41,182 bases of DNA, from the NCBI GenBank assembly GCA_016867635.1, contig VGJC01000005.1:1-41182 (forward strand), read 5' to 3'. Under the pieces are notes generated by a model. The model was not told the origin of the DNA. It made no database searches and worked only from the letters and a program-made list of their open reading frames with translations. The DNA is from Candidatus Aminicenantota bacterium. Lineage in GTDB: Bacteria > Acidobacteriota > Aminicenantia > Aminicenantales > Saccharicenantaceae. The translations under genes were made by a program, and so were the position numbers. Within the stretch, counting starts at the first letter, position 1, and every line of letters starts with the position of its first letter. Positions 14,423 through 24,311 of the stretch are shown here, one piece after another.

Positions 14423-16579
14423 ATGAATCCGGAGGCCGGCCTGGTCCTCGGCAACTACCTCCTCGTCGAGAAGCTCGGCGAAGGCGGCATGGGTGTCGTC
14501 TGGAAGGCCCGCGACCTCAAGCTCGACCGCGACGTGGCCATCAAGTTCCTGCGCGAGGGCTTCGCCCGGAGCCCCGAGCGGCGGACCTTCTTCGAACGCG
14601 AGGCCAAGGCCGTGGCCGCGCTCAGCCATCCTTCCATCGTGACCATCTACGCCGTGGCCGAGGCCGAGGGGACGTTTTTTTTCATCATGGAGCTGGTCAA
14701 GGGGAAACCCCTCTCGAAGCTGATCGCGCCGGGCGGCGTTCCGCTCGACCGCTTCCTCGAGGTCGCCGTGCCTCTGGCCGACGCCGTGGCCGCCGCCCAC
14801 GACCGGGGCATCATCCACCGCGACCTCAAGCCCGGCAACATCATCGTTGACGAGTCCGGGGCCCTCAAGGTCCTGGACTTCGGCCTGGCCAGGGCCCTGC
14901 CTTCCCCCGGCCTGTCCAAGCCCGTGGACGACGCGACGACGGCGACGCTCGATTCGGAATTCGCCGGGACGGTCGTCTACATGTCGCCCGAGCAGCTGAA
15001 AAGCGAGCCGCTCGACCACCGCTCGGACATCTTCTCGCTCGGGGTGCTGCTCTTCGAGTGGGCCACGGGACGGCTGCCGTTCCTGGGGCGGACCCGGGCC
15101 GGCATCGTCGCCGCCATCCTCAAGGACAAGCCCCGATCGGCAATCGAGCTCAACCCCCGCCTGCCCAAGCGCCTCGACCGCATCCTGCACCATTGCCTCG
15201 AGCGGGAGCCCCGCTACCGCATGGCCTCGGCCCGCGACCTGCGGGACGAGCTGGAGCTGCTGCACAAGGCGGGCGGAGAGGCCCTGGCCGCGGATGTGCC
15301 TTCCATCGCCGTTCTGCCGTTCGCCGACATGAGCCGCGAGAAGGACCAGGCCTACTTCTGCGAGGGGATCGCCGAGGAGATCATCAACGCCCTGTGCCGT
15401 GTCCGCGGGATCCAGGTCGCCTCCCGGACGAGCTCCTTCCAGTTCGGGAGCTCCGCCGTCGACCTCCGCGAGGTCGCCAACCTGCTCCGCGTCGAGGCCA
15501 TCCTCGAGGGCAGCGTCCGAAAGTCCGAGAACAGGCTGCGGATCACGGTCCAGCTCATCGACGCCGCCCGCGGCTTCCACCTCTGGTCGGAGTCGTACGA
15601 CCGCGAGCTCAGCGACGTCTTCGCCATCCAACAGGAGATCGCCCGCAACGTCGTCCGCGCCCTGCAGGTCACGCTCAGCCCCCAGGAGAAGGGCGCCCTG
15701 TCCGAGATCCCCACCCGCCACGTCCAGGCCTACGATTATTATCTGAGGGGGCGGAGCTTTTACTACCGCTACGGGCGCCACGACATCGAGTTCGCCCTGC
15801 AGCTGTTCACCCGGGCCACGGAGCTCGACCCCGAATATGCCCTGGCCTGCGCCGGCTTGGCCGACTGCTGGTCTTACATCTATTTATATTCGGAGCGCAG
15901 TGATTCCGTCCGCCTGCAGGCCGAGGCCGCCGGCCGCCGGGCCGTCGAGCTGGCCCCCGAGTCGGCCCAGGCCCAAGCCTCGCTGGCCGTGGCTCTTTCT
16001 CTCGGTGATCATAAGGACGAGGCCCAGGCCGCGTTCGAGAAGGCCGTCCGGCTCGACTCCCAGCTTTTCGAGGCCTGGTACTTCTACGCCCGGCACGTCT
16101 TCGCCAGGGGGGAGCTGGGCCGGGCCGTGGAGCTCTACAGAGAGGCCATGCGCGTCCGGCCCGAGGATTTCTACTCCCCTCTCCTCGTCGCCCCCGTCCT
16201 TGACGAGCTCGGGCGCCACGAGGAAGCCCGCGCCTCTCGGGAGAAAGGGGTCGCTCTCGTCGCCCGCCACGTCGACCTCCACCCCGACGACGCCCGGGCC
16301 CTGTACATGGGCGCCAACGGCCTGGTCGCCCTGGGCGAGAAGGACAAGGGCCTCGAGTGGGCCCGCAGGGCCCGCAAGATCGACCCCGACGACCCGATGC
16401 TGCTCTACAACCTGGGGTGCATCCACTCGCTGGCCGGGGACATCGAGGTGGCCATCGATTGTCTGGAGAGGGCCGCCGCCGGGGGGCTCCTCCAGAAGGG
16501 CTGGTACGAACACGACGGCGACCTCGACCCGCTGCGCGGCCATCCCCGTTTCAAGGCGCTGCTCGCCAAAATGAGCTGA
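14423..16579 (+). CDS. Serine/threonine protein kinase with TolB-like and TPR domains
   Basis: The 718-residue protein starts with a Hanks-type kinase domain (residues ~10-285). The Gly-rich loop is LGEGGMGVV, the ATP lysine K41 lies in VAIKFL, the catalytic loop is HRDLKPGN (H132, D134) and the metal site is DFG at D152. A TolB-N-like region follows (SIAVLPFADMSREKDQAYFCEGIAEEIINAL ... LIDAARGFHLWSESYDREL), a module often placed between kinases or cyclases and TPRs in Acidobacteriota-like genomes. The C-terminus holds a TPR array (RGRSFYYRYGRHDIEFALQLFTRATELDPEYALACAGLADCW onward). I see no transmembrane helix, so it is probably cytosolic. The SSS symporter gene starts 11 bases later and is probably co-transcribed; the kinase might regulate it (inference). 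Confidence 0.92.
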   Translation: MNPEAGLVLGNYLLVEKLGEGGMGVVWKARDLKLDRDVAIKFLREGFARSPERRTFFEREAKAVAALSHPSIVTIYAVAEAEGTFFFIMELVKGKPLSKLIAPGGVPLDRFLEVAVPLADAVAAAHDRGIIHRDLKPGNIIVDESGALKVLDFGLARALPSPGLSKPVDDATTATLDSEFAGTVVYMSPEQLKSEPLDHRSDIFSLGVLLFEWATGRLPFLGRTRAGIVAAILKDKPRSAIELNPRLPKRLDRILHHCLEREPRYRMASARDLRDELELLHKAGGEALAADVPSIAVLPFADMSREKDQAYFCEGIAEEIINALCRVRGIQVASRTSSFQFGSSAVDLREVANLLRVEAILEGSVRKSENRLRITVQLIDAARGFHLWSESYDRELSDVFAIQQEIARNVVRALQVTLSPQEKGALSEIPTRHVQAYDYYLRGRSFYYRYGRHDIEFALQLFTRATELDPEYALACAGLADCWSYIYLYSERSDSVRLQAEAAGRRAVELAPESAQAQASLAVALSLGDHKDEAQAAFEKAVRLDSQLFEAWYFYARHVFARGELGRAVELYREAMRVRPEDFYSPLLVAPVLDELGRHEEARASREKGVALVARHVDLHPDDARALYMGANGLVALGEKDKGLEWARRARKIDPDDPMLLYNLGCIHSLAGDIEVAIDCLERAAAGGLLQKGWYEHDGDLDPLRGHPRFKALLAKMS

Positions 16580-16590
16580 AGGAGAAGACC

Positions 16591-18345
<1,755 letters not shown>

Positions 18346-18387
18346 GGAAGGGGCCGGTTGACCTCCGCGGCGAGCCGGCTTTCCAAG

Positions 18388-18416
18388 TTGACTGGCAACG
18401 AGCGGGTTGGTATAGT
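18388..18416 (+). promoter_or_regulatory. Promoter of the S9 peptidase gene
   Basis: TTGACT (18388-18393) and TATAGT (18411-18416) are separated by 17 bases. An ATG sits 8 bases after the -10 box (18425), in frame with the peptidase, while the start with a ribosome binding site is at 18509. The 163 bases between the symporter and the peptidase hold only this promoter and the leader. Confidence 0.6.
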
Positions 18417-18508
18417 CCGGTCCCATGCTTTTCTCACCCCCGCCGCCGGACCGGGGACATGGACCGAAGGTGCGTGTCGCCGGACTTAGCGTTGACCGAG
18501 GAGGCCCC

Positions 18509-21361
18509 ATGATGAAAAGATCCGGTCTCTTGCTTCTGAAAGCCTTTTTGCTGGCCGCCGCAGCCATGCCGCTCGCGGCGGGCGCCGATGTCGCGGCCTC
18601 CAAGAAGCCTCTCTCCTACGACGCCTACGACAGCTGGATGTCCATCCGCGCGACCGAGCTTTCGCGCGACGGCCGTTGGCTCGTCTACGCTCTCGTCGCT
18701 CAGGAGGGCGACGGCCAGCTCGTCGCCCGCGACCTGCGGACGGACAAGGAGCTCCGGGCCGCGCGCGGCAACCAGCCGGTCATCACTGTCGACGGCAAGT
18801 ACGTCGTGTTCACCATCGCCCCGCCCAAGGCGGACGTGGACAAGGCCAAGAAGGACAAGAAAAAGCCCGAGGACCAGCCCAAGAACGCCCTGGGCATCAT
18901 GGACCTCCGGACCGGCGAGGTCGTGACCGTCGACCGGGTCAAGAGCTTCAAGCTCCCCGAGGAGTCCGGCGCGCGCGTCGCCTACCTTCTCGAGCCGCCG
19001 CTGAAGAAGCCCGAAGCCGAACAGGCCGCCAAACCCGAAGAGAAGAAGACGGAAGAGCCGAAAAAAGAGGAAAAGAAGAAGGAGCCCGGCGGCGAGCTCG
19101 TCGTCCGCGATCTGGCCTCCGGAAAAGAAACGAGGATCGCCGAGGTCGACGATTACCTCTGGAACAAGCCGGGCACGTGGCTGGCCTACGCCGTCTCCTC
19201 CAAGGCCCCGGAGAACGACGGCGCCTTCGCCCTCGAAGCGGCCTCGGGCCGAACCGTCGGTCTGCTCAAGGGCTTGGGCCATTACAAGAACCTGACCTTC
19301 GACGAGAAGGGCGCGCAGCTGGCCTTCACCAGCGACCGCGACGACTACGCCGCCGAAAGACCGGCCTCCAAGCTCTACCACTGGACAGCTTCGGCGGCGG
19401 CGGCGGCCGAATTGGCCCCGTCCGCGGCCAAGGGTTTCCCCGCCGGCATGGCCGTCAGCGAGAACGGCCGGCTCGTGTTCTCCAAGGACGGCGGACGTCT
19501 GTTCTTCGGCATCGCCGCGGCCCCCGAGCCGGAGCCCAAGGACGCCCCGGACCCGATCAAGGTCGACATCTGGAGCTGGAAAGACCCGCACCTTCAGCCC
19601 ATGCAGAAAGCCCAAGCCGACGAGGAGAAAAAACGCGCCTGGATGTGCGTCATGCACCTCGGCCCCAAGGACAAGAAATTCGTCCGGCTGGCCGCCGGGG
19701 ACGTTCCCGAGATCAGGCTTTCGGACGACGCCAAGCTGGCCCTGGGGATCTCGGACGTCCCGTATCGCCAGCTCATCTCCTGGGACCGGAGCTATTTCGA
19801 TGTCCATCTCGTCGGCCTCTCCGACGGGGCCAGGAAAAAGGTCCTCGAAAAAAGCCCCTTCGTGGCCACTTTTTCTCCCGGCGGCAACTACTTGCTCCGG
19901 TTCAACGACGAAGACAAGCACTGGTACACCTACCGGATCTCGGACGGAAAATGGACGAACGTCACGGCCAGGATCAACGTCCCGCTCGTCGACGAGACCC
20001 ACGACTCGCCGAGCGAACCCTATCCCTACGGGAACGCCGGATGGACGGAGGGCGACAAGTCCGTCCTCATCTACGACCGCTTCGATATCTGGGAGGTCAG
20101 CCCCGACGGCGCCAGAACCCGGATGATCACCCAGGGCCGCGGCCGGCGCGACAAGCTCGTTTTCCGCTACGCCCGGCTCGACCCGGACCAGAAGGCCGTG
20201 CCCGCGAAGGAGCCCCTGCTCCTCAACGTGACCGACGACCGGACCAAGGCCTCGGGCCTCTACCGGGTCGATCTGGCCGCGGACGCGGCGCCCGAGAAGC
20301 TCGTCATGGCCGACAAGCTCCTCGGCGGCCTGCAGAAGGCCAAGAACGCCGACATCTATGTGTTCACCCAGCAGCGGTTCGAAGAATTCCCGGACCTGTG
20401 GACGAGCGACGGGACCTTCGCCGCGCCGCGCAAGACGAGCGACGCCAACCCCCAGCAGGCCGCCTATGTCTGGGGCCGGTCCGAGCTCATCGACTACATC
20501 AACAGCGACGGCGTCGCTCTCCCGGCCATCCTCACCAAGCCCGAGGATTTCGATCCGTCCCGCAAGTACCCGCTGATGGTCTACATCTACGAGACCCTGG
20601 CCGGGGGCCTGCACCGCTACGCGACCCCCGGGCCGGGGACGAGCATCAACATGGCCCGCTACGTCAGCAACGGCTATGTCATCCTCCAGCCCGACATCAT
20701 CTACGACATCGGCTACCCGGGGCCGAGCGCCGTCAAGTGCGTCCTGCCGGCCGTCCAGAAGGTCCTCGACATGGGCTTCATCGACCCCCAGCGGGTCGGC
20801 ATCCAGGGCCACAGCTGGGGCGGTTATCAGATCTCCTACCTCATCACCCAGACCGACATCTTCGCCGCCGTCCAGGCCGGGGCCTCGGTCGTCAACATGA
20901 CCAGCGCCTACGGCGGCATCCGCTGGGGCTCCGGCATGTCCCGGGCCTTCCAGTACGAGAAAACCCAGAGCCGGATCGGCGCCCCCCTCTGGGACGGGTA
21001 TCTCCGGTTCATCGAGAACTCTCCGCTGTTCTGGGCCGACCGGATCAACACCCCCTACCTGACCATCCACAACGACGAGGACGACGCCGTGCCCTGGTAC
21101 CAGGGCATCGAGTTCATCAGCGCCCTGAGGCGGCTCGGCAAAGAGGCCTACATGTTCAATTATAACGGCGAGAAGCACGGCCTCCGGCAGCGGGAGAACC
21201 AGAAGCACTGGACCGTCCACCAGGACGAGTTCTTCGACCACTTCCTGCTGGGCAAGCCCCGGCCGGAGTGGATGGACAAGGGCGTGCCCTACCTCGAGCG
21301 CGGCACGCGCGACGTGACGCCCCTCTTCAAGAAGGCGGAGGAAAAGGAGGTGGAGAAATGA
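18509..21361 (+). CDS. Secreted S9-family prolyl oligopeptidase-type serine peptidase
   Basis: The 950-residue protein has a signal peptide (MMKRSGLLLLKAFLLAAAAMPLAAGA). A long N-terminal part follows, probably a beta-propeller, broken by a Lys/Glu-rich insertion (KPEEKKTEEPKKEEKKKEP). The C-terminal alpha/beta-hydrolase domain has the nucleophile GHSWGG, the acid in NDEDDAVPW and the histidine in GEKHGLR. This is the DPP-IV/acylaminoacyl-peptidase arrangement, so it likely cleaves peptides in the periplasm or outside the cell. GAGGAGG lies 4 bases before the first of two ATGs (18509, 18512). The upstream in-frame ATG at 18425 would add 28 residues before the signal peptide. Its stop overlaps the DUF2177 start in ATGA. 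Confidence 0.9.
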   Translation: MMKRSGLLLLKAFLLAAAAMPLAAGADVAASKKPLSYDAYDSWMSIRATELSRDGRWLVYALVAQEGDGQLVARDLRTDKELRAARGNQPVITVDGKYVVFTIAPPKADVDKAKKDKKKPEDQPKNALGIMDLRTGEVVTVDRVKSFKLPEESGARVAYLLEPPLKKPEAEQAAKPEEKKTEEPKKEEKKKEPGGELVVRDLASGKETRIAEVDDYLWNKPGTWLAYAVSSKAPENDGAFALEAASGRTVGLLKGLGHYKNLTFDEKGAQLAFTSDRDDYAAERPASKLYHWTASAAAAAELAPSAAKGFPAGMAVSENGRLVFSKDGGRLFFGIAAAPEPEPKDAPDPIKVDIWSWKDPHLQPMQKAQADEEKKRAWMCVMHLGPKDKKFVRLAAGDVPEIRLSDDAKLALGISDVPYRQLISWDRSYFDVHLVGLSDGARKKVLEKSPFVATFSPGGNYLLRFNDEDKHWYTYRISDGKWTNVTARINVPLVDETHDSPSEPYPYGNAGWTEGDKSVLIYDRFDIWEVSPDGARTRMITQGRGRRDKLVFRYARLDPDQKAVPAKEPLLLNVTDDRTKASGLYRVDLAADAAPEKLVMADKLLGGLQKAKNADIYVFTQQRFEEFPDLWTSDGTFAAPRKTSDANPQQAAYVWGRSELIDYINSDGVALPAILTKPEDFDPSRKYPLMVYIYETLAGGLHRYATPGPGTSINMARYVSNGYVILQPDIIYDIGYPGPSAVKCVLPAVQKVLDMGFIDPQRVGIQGHSWGGYQISYLITQTDIFAAVQAGASVVNMTSAYGGIRWGSGMSRAFQYEKTQSRIGAPLWDGYLRFIENSPLFWADRINTPYLTIHNDEDDAVPWYQGIEFISALRRLGKEAYMFNYNGEKHGLRQRENQKHWTVHQDEFFDHFLLGKPRPEWMDKGVPYLERGTRDVTPLFKKAEEKEVEK

Positions 21362-21771
21362 CGTTCCGGCAGATGGTCACGCTTTATCTCATCACCCTGG
21401 CGGTCTTCTTCCTGATCGACATGGTCTGGCTCGGCGTCGTGGCCAAAGGATTCTACCGCAAGCACCTCGGGGGATTGCTGAGCCCGAAGGTCAATTGGGC
21501 CGCGGCCATGCTCTTCTACCTGCTGTTCATCGTCGGGCTGCTCGTCTTCGCCGTCCGGCCCGCTCTGGTCCAAGGCGCCCCGTTGCAGGCCCTTCTGCTC
21601 GGCGCGCTCTTCGGGTTGATCTCCTACGCCACCTACGACCTGACCAACCTGGCCACCTTGAAGGATTGGCCCGTCCTGGTCACGGTCGTCGACCTCGCCT
21701 GGGGAGCGGCGCTCGGAGGGCTCGTCTCGTTCACGAGCGCGCTGCTGGGCCGTTGGCTACTCAAGCTTTAA
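21358..21771 (+). CDS. DUF2177-family membrane protein
   Basis: The 137-residue protein has four hydrophobic segments: TLYLITLAVFFLIDMVWLGVVA, NWAAAMLFYLLFIVGLLVFAV, LLLGALFGLISYATYDLTNLATL and VTVVDLAWGAALGGLVSF. The DMVWLGVVAKGFY and SYATYDLTNLATLKDWP signatures match DUF2177, whose function is unknown. The ATG overlaps the stop of the S9 peptidase gene and lies after AAAGGAGG, so translation is probably coupled. The frame in the track extends 90 bases too far upstream. Confidence 0.85.
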   Translation: MTFRQMVTLYLITLAVFFLIDMVWLGVVAKGFYRKHLGGLLSPKVNWAAAMLFYLLFIVGLLVFAVRPALVQGAPLQALLLGALFGLISYATYDLTNLATLKDWPVLVTVVDLAWGAALGGLVSFTSALLGRWLLKL

Positions 21772-21788
21772 GGGCCCGGGGCGTTCCA

Positions 21789-22586
21789 ATGAGCATCCCC
21801 ATTTTTCAGGTCGACGCGTTCGCCGAAGAGCCCTTCAAGGGCAACCCGGCCGGGGTTTGCCTGCTCCGGGGGCCGGCCGAAGCGGATTGGATGCAGAGCG
21901 TCGCCGCCGAGATGAACCTGGCCGAGACGGCCTTCCCGCTGACCGAGGGCGACGGGTTCCGCCTGCGCTGGTTCACGCCGAAAGTCGAGGTCAAGCTCTG
22001 CGGCCACGCAACCCTGGCCACGGCCCACATCCTTTGGGAGCAAGGCGTTCTCGCCCCCGGCCGGGAAGCCCGCTTCCAGACCCTGAGCGGGCTCCTGACG
22101 GCCCGCCGCGTCGGGGACCTGATCGAGCTCGACTTCCCGTCCCGGCCTCCCCTGCCGAGGCCGCCGGATTGGGCCGAGGCCGTCGTCGGGGCCCTGGGCC
22201 TCAAGCCCGTCTATATCGGGATGAGCGCCGAGGACGTCCTGTTCGAAGCGGCCGACGAGGAGGCCGTGCGCGCGGTCCTGCCGGACTTCGCGACCCTGCG
22301 CTCACTCCCGGCACGCGGGGTCATCGTCACCAGCCGGTCCTCGGACAGGCGCTTCGACTTCGTCTCCCGCTTTTTCGCCCCGGCCGTCGGCGTCGACGAG
22401 GACCCGGTCACCGGCTCGTCCCACACCGTTCTCGTCCCCTACTGGGCCGGACGGCTGGGACGAACGTCCTTCACCGCCTATCAGGCCTCGGCCCGCGGCG
22501 GGGTGCTCCACCTGCGCCTCGAGGGCGACCGGGTCCGGATCGCCGGCCGGGCCGTGACGGTCATCAAGGGCCAGCTCGTCGCCTGA
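21789..22586 (+). CDS. PhzF-family epimerase/isomerase
   Basis: The 265-residue protein begins MSIPIFQVDAFAEEPFKGNPAGVCLL, the start typical of PhzF proteins. The expected catalytic Glu is in NLAETAF, and the paired-fold signatures KLCGHATLATAHIL and VDEDPVTGSSHTVLVPYW are present. PhzF folds like diaminopimelate epimerase and catalyses acid-base isomerisations. Here it stands alone, without phenazine genes, so phenazine synthesis is not implied. It lies 17 bases after the DUF2177 stop and probably belongs to the same operon; no strong Shine-Dalgarno sequence is visible. Confidence 0.9.
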   Translation: MSIPIFQVDAFAEEPFKGNPAGVCLLRGPAEADWMQSVAAEMNLAETAFPLTEGDGFRLRWFTPKVEVKLCGHATLATAHILWEQGVLAPGREARFQTLSGLLTARRVGDLIELDFPSRPPLPRPPDWAEAVVGALGLKPVYIGMSAEDVLFEAADEEAVRAVLPDFATLRSLPARGVIVTSRSSDRRFDFVSRFFAPAVGVDEDPVTGSSHTVLVPYWAGRLGRTSFTAYQASARGGVLHLRLEGDRVRIAGRAVTVIKGQLVA

Positions 22587-22601
22587 GTTCCGGCGCGCAG
22601 G

Positions 22602-22639
22602 TTGACAAACACATATTTATGTGATACACATATTTATGT
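22602..22639 (+). promoter_or_regulatory. Toxin-antitoxin promoter with tandem operator repeats
   Basis: A perfect TTGACA (22602-22607) and TACACA (22625-22630) are separated by 17 bases. The 14-mer ACACATATTTATGT occurs twice, at 22609 and 22626, a 17-base period. Each copy contains CACATA...TATGT(G/C) as an inverted repeat. Two sites about 1.6 helical turns apart suit cooperative binding by ribbon-helix-helix dimers, so autorepression by the antitoxin is likely (inference). Confidence 0.65.
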
Positions 22640-22899
22640 CTATGGACAGACAAATGAAGAAAAGGAATCTGACCGTGGCGTTGCCCTATCCCCTGGTCCG
22701 CAAAGCCAAGGAAATGGCCGTCCGTGAGGACCGCTCTCTCAACGATTATGTCCGGGCGGCCATCGAGGAAAAGATCGAAAACACTTCGGGGTACGCCAAA
22801 GCGAGAGAGCGACAACTCGCCCGCCTGGAGCAGGGTTTGGCTCTCGGCACGAAGGGCCGGAAGCCCGCCGGACGGGATGCCCTCCATGAACGTTCTTAA
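22636..22899 (+). CDS. VapB-like ribbon-helix-helix antitoxin
   Basis: The core reads MKKRNLTVALPYPLVRKAKEMAVREDRSLNDYVRAAIEEKIE. It has an N-terminal strand (NLTVALP) and two helices with the RSLNDYVRAAI motif typical of CopG/ribbon-helix-helix antitoxins. The basic tail (ARERQLARLEQGLALGTKGRKPAG) would contact the toxin. Possible starts are ATGs at 22636, 22642 and 22654. None has a clear ribosome binding site, and the first lies 5 bases after the -10 box, so a leaderless start is plausible. The coding end overlaps the toxin start by 14 bases. Confidence 0.75.
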   Translation: MSMDRQMKKRNLTVALPYPLVRKAKEMAVREDRSLNDYVRAAIEEKIENTSGYAKARERQLARLEQGLALGTKGRKPAGRDALHERS

Positions 22900-23317
22900 G
22901 ACATTCGTCGACACCAACGTCATCGTCTATGCCTACGATACGACGGCGGGGGAAAAGCATATCAGGGCCCGAAAGATCATGATGGACCTGTGGCGGACCG
23001 GCGGAGGCATGATCAGCACCCAGGTCCTTCAAGAGCTCTACGTCACCCTGACCCGAAAGATCCCCCGGCGCCTGAAAGCCCCTCAGGCCGGGGAGATCGT
23101 CGAAGACCTGCTGACCTGGGACGTCGCCGTCAACGACGGCGAGGCGATCCTCCAAGCCATCGGCCTCGAGACCCGGGAGAAGCTGTCGTTCTGGGATGCC
23201 CTTGTGGTCGTCGCGGCGGCGCGCGGCGGGGCCGAGGTCCTTCTCTCCGAGGACTTTGCCGACGGCCGAACGCTCGCCGGCGTGCGTGTTCAGAATCCCT
23301 TTCCGCCTTCGCGTTGA
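22886..23317 (+). CDS. VapC-like PIN-domain toxin
   Basis: The 143-residue protein has the four acidic positions of a PIN nuclease: D9 in FVDTNVIVYAYD, E50 in TQVLQELYV, D104 in FWDALVVVAA, and E122/D123 in LLSEDFADG. Homologues cut RNA and stop growth when not held by their antitoxin. The start used here, MNVLKTF, overlaps the antitoxin gene by 14 bases; an ATG 9 bases upstream is also possible. All key residues are intact, so the pair looks functional. Confidence 0.85.
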   Translation: MNVLKTFVDTNVIVYAYDTTAGEKHIRARKIMMDLWRTGGGMISTQVLQELYVTLTRKIPRRLKAPQAGEIVEDLLTWDVAVNDGEAILQAIGLETREKLSFWDALVVVAAARGGAEVLLSEDFADGRTLAGVRVQNPFPPSR

Positions 23318-23371
23318 GACCGGCCTCGGGACACTTCCGGCTCGGTGTGGACGAGGACCTGTTCGACAGGT

Positions 23372-23400
23372 TTGACTAATCGTGTGCCGTCCTCTATATT
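23372..23400 (+). promoter_or_regulatory. Promoter of the HpcH/HpaI aldolase gene (near-leaderless)
   Basis: TTGACT (23372-23377) and TATATT (23395-23400) are separated by 17 bases. The -10 box ends 10 bases before the ATG, so the leader would be about four bases and has no ribosome binding site. Confidence 0.65.
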
Positions 23401-23410
23401 GAACCCGAAA

Positions 23411-24175
23411 ATGGAAACGCCCAGGTTTCGGGACCGCCTTCTGAGGAGAGAGCCCCTCATCGGGACCCTCGTCAGCCTGCCCTCGCCGGAACTGGCCGAG
23501 ATCGCGTCGGACGCCGGCTTCGACTGGCTGTTCATCGACATGGAGCACGGCGCGATCGGGCCCGCTGAGGCTTTGCGCCTGGCCCAGGCGGTCCGCCCGC
23601 CGTGCGCCGCCATCATCAGGGTCCCGGAAAACTCGGAGACGGCGGTCAAGAAAGCCCTCGACACCGGGGCGGCCGGCCTCATCGTCCCGCACGTCGACAG
23701 CGCCGAGGACGCGGCCCGGGCCGTGCACTGGAGCAAGTACCCCCCCGAAGGGGGCCGCAGCGTCGGGTTCAGCCGCGCCAACCGCTACGGCCTGCGGTTC
23801 CAGGAGAACGTGGACAGCGCGAACTCGGAAACGGTCCTCATCGCCCAGGTCGAGCACATCGACGGCGTCCGGAGGATCGACGGGATCCTGGGCGTCAGCG
23901 GCGTCGACGCCGTCTTCGTCGGTCCCTACGACCTCTCGGCCAGCCTGGGCAAGCCGGGGCGGATCCAGGACGCCGACGTCCGGGAGGCCGTGCGGACCGC
24001 GCGTGAAGCCTGCGTTTCGCGCAAGATCCCGGCCGGGATCTTCGCCCAGGACGTCCAGGGCGCTCGACAAGCGCTCGAGGAGGGCTACACCCTGGTTTGC
24101 GCCGGCTTGGATATCGTCATTTACGCCCGGGCGTCCGCGGAGACCGTAAGGTCCTTGAAGCCAAGAACTTCTTGA
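23411..24175 (+). CDS. HpcH/HpaI-family aldolase/citrate lyase-type protein
   Basis: The 254-residue protein has the family's metal-dependent TIM-barrel motifs. FDWLFIDMEHGAIGP carries the catalytic region with Glu and His, GAAGLIVPHVDSAEDA and EHIDGVRRIDGILGVSGVDAVFVGPYDLS follow, and IVIYARA is near the end. Members cleave 2-keto-3-deoxy or 4-hydroxy-2-oxo acids to pyruvate and an aldehyde, for example in glucarate, rhamnose or 4-hydroxyphenylacetate breakdown. The exact substrate cannot be chosen. The near-leaderless promoter fixes the start; the track's start 66 bases upstream precedes the promoter. Its stop codon overlaps the -35 box of the c-di-GMP operon. Confidence 0.88.
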   Translation: METPRFRDRLLRREPLIGTLVSLPSPELAEIASDAGFDWLFIDMEHGAIGPAEALRLAQAVRPPCAAIIRVPENSETAVKKALDTGAAGLIVPHVDSAEDAARAVHWSKYPPEGGRSVGFSRANRYGLRFQENVDSANSETVLIAQVEHIDGVRRIDGILGVSGVDAVFVGPYDLSASLGKPGRIQDADVREAVRTAREACVSRKIPAGIFAQDVQGARQALEEGYTLVCAGLDIVIYARASAETVRSLKPRTS

Positions 24176-24200
24176 CAGTCCTAAAGTTATCCCCTATATT
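24172..24200 (+). promoter_or_regulatory. Promoter of the c-di-GMP signalling operon
   Basis: A perfect TTGACA (24172-24177) overlapping the aldolase stop codon and TATATT (24195-24200) are separated by 17 bases. Transcription would start near 24206, leaving a leader of about 105 bases. Confidence 0.7.
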
Positions 24201-24202
24201 TT

Positions 24203-24283
24203 GTGTGGCTCTCTATGGAGTCACGCAACTTATGGTGTAGGAGTCTGTATCGCGGGGGATGGTTCGCTCCCGGCGATAGACTC
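24203..24283 (+). promoter_or_regulatory. Structured 5' leader of the c-di-GMP operon (two hairpins)
   Basis: Hairpin 1 (24203-24226) pairs GTGTGGCTC with GAGTCACGC over nine positions, two of them G.U, around a six-base loop. Hairpin 2 (24241-24283) pairs GAGTCT-ATCGC with GCGAT-AGACTC, broken by a two-base bulge. It then continues as GGGA/TCCC around loop TGGTTCGC. Just outside, GTGTAGG and CCTCCAC could close the second hairpin with one mismatch. No clear ribosome binding site precedes the ATG at 24312. The layout fits a riboswitch or protein-controlled leader, but I cannot match it to the GEMM c-di-GMP aptamers. Confidence 0.45.
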
Positions 24284-24311
24284 GTTCCCTCCACAGGCGG
24301 CCCGTAACTCA

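Noticed and set aside
21789-22586. Phenazine biosynthesis from the PhzF-family gene
   Set aside because: No other phz gene is present, and most PhzF-family proteins are not involved in phenazine synthesis.
24203-24311. GEMM-type c-di-GMP riboswitch in the operon leader
   Set aside because: TCACGCAA looks like a fragment of the GEMM-I core, but the flanking conserved segments and the tetraloop-receptor arrangement are not present. I report only an unclassified structured leader.
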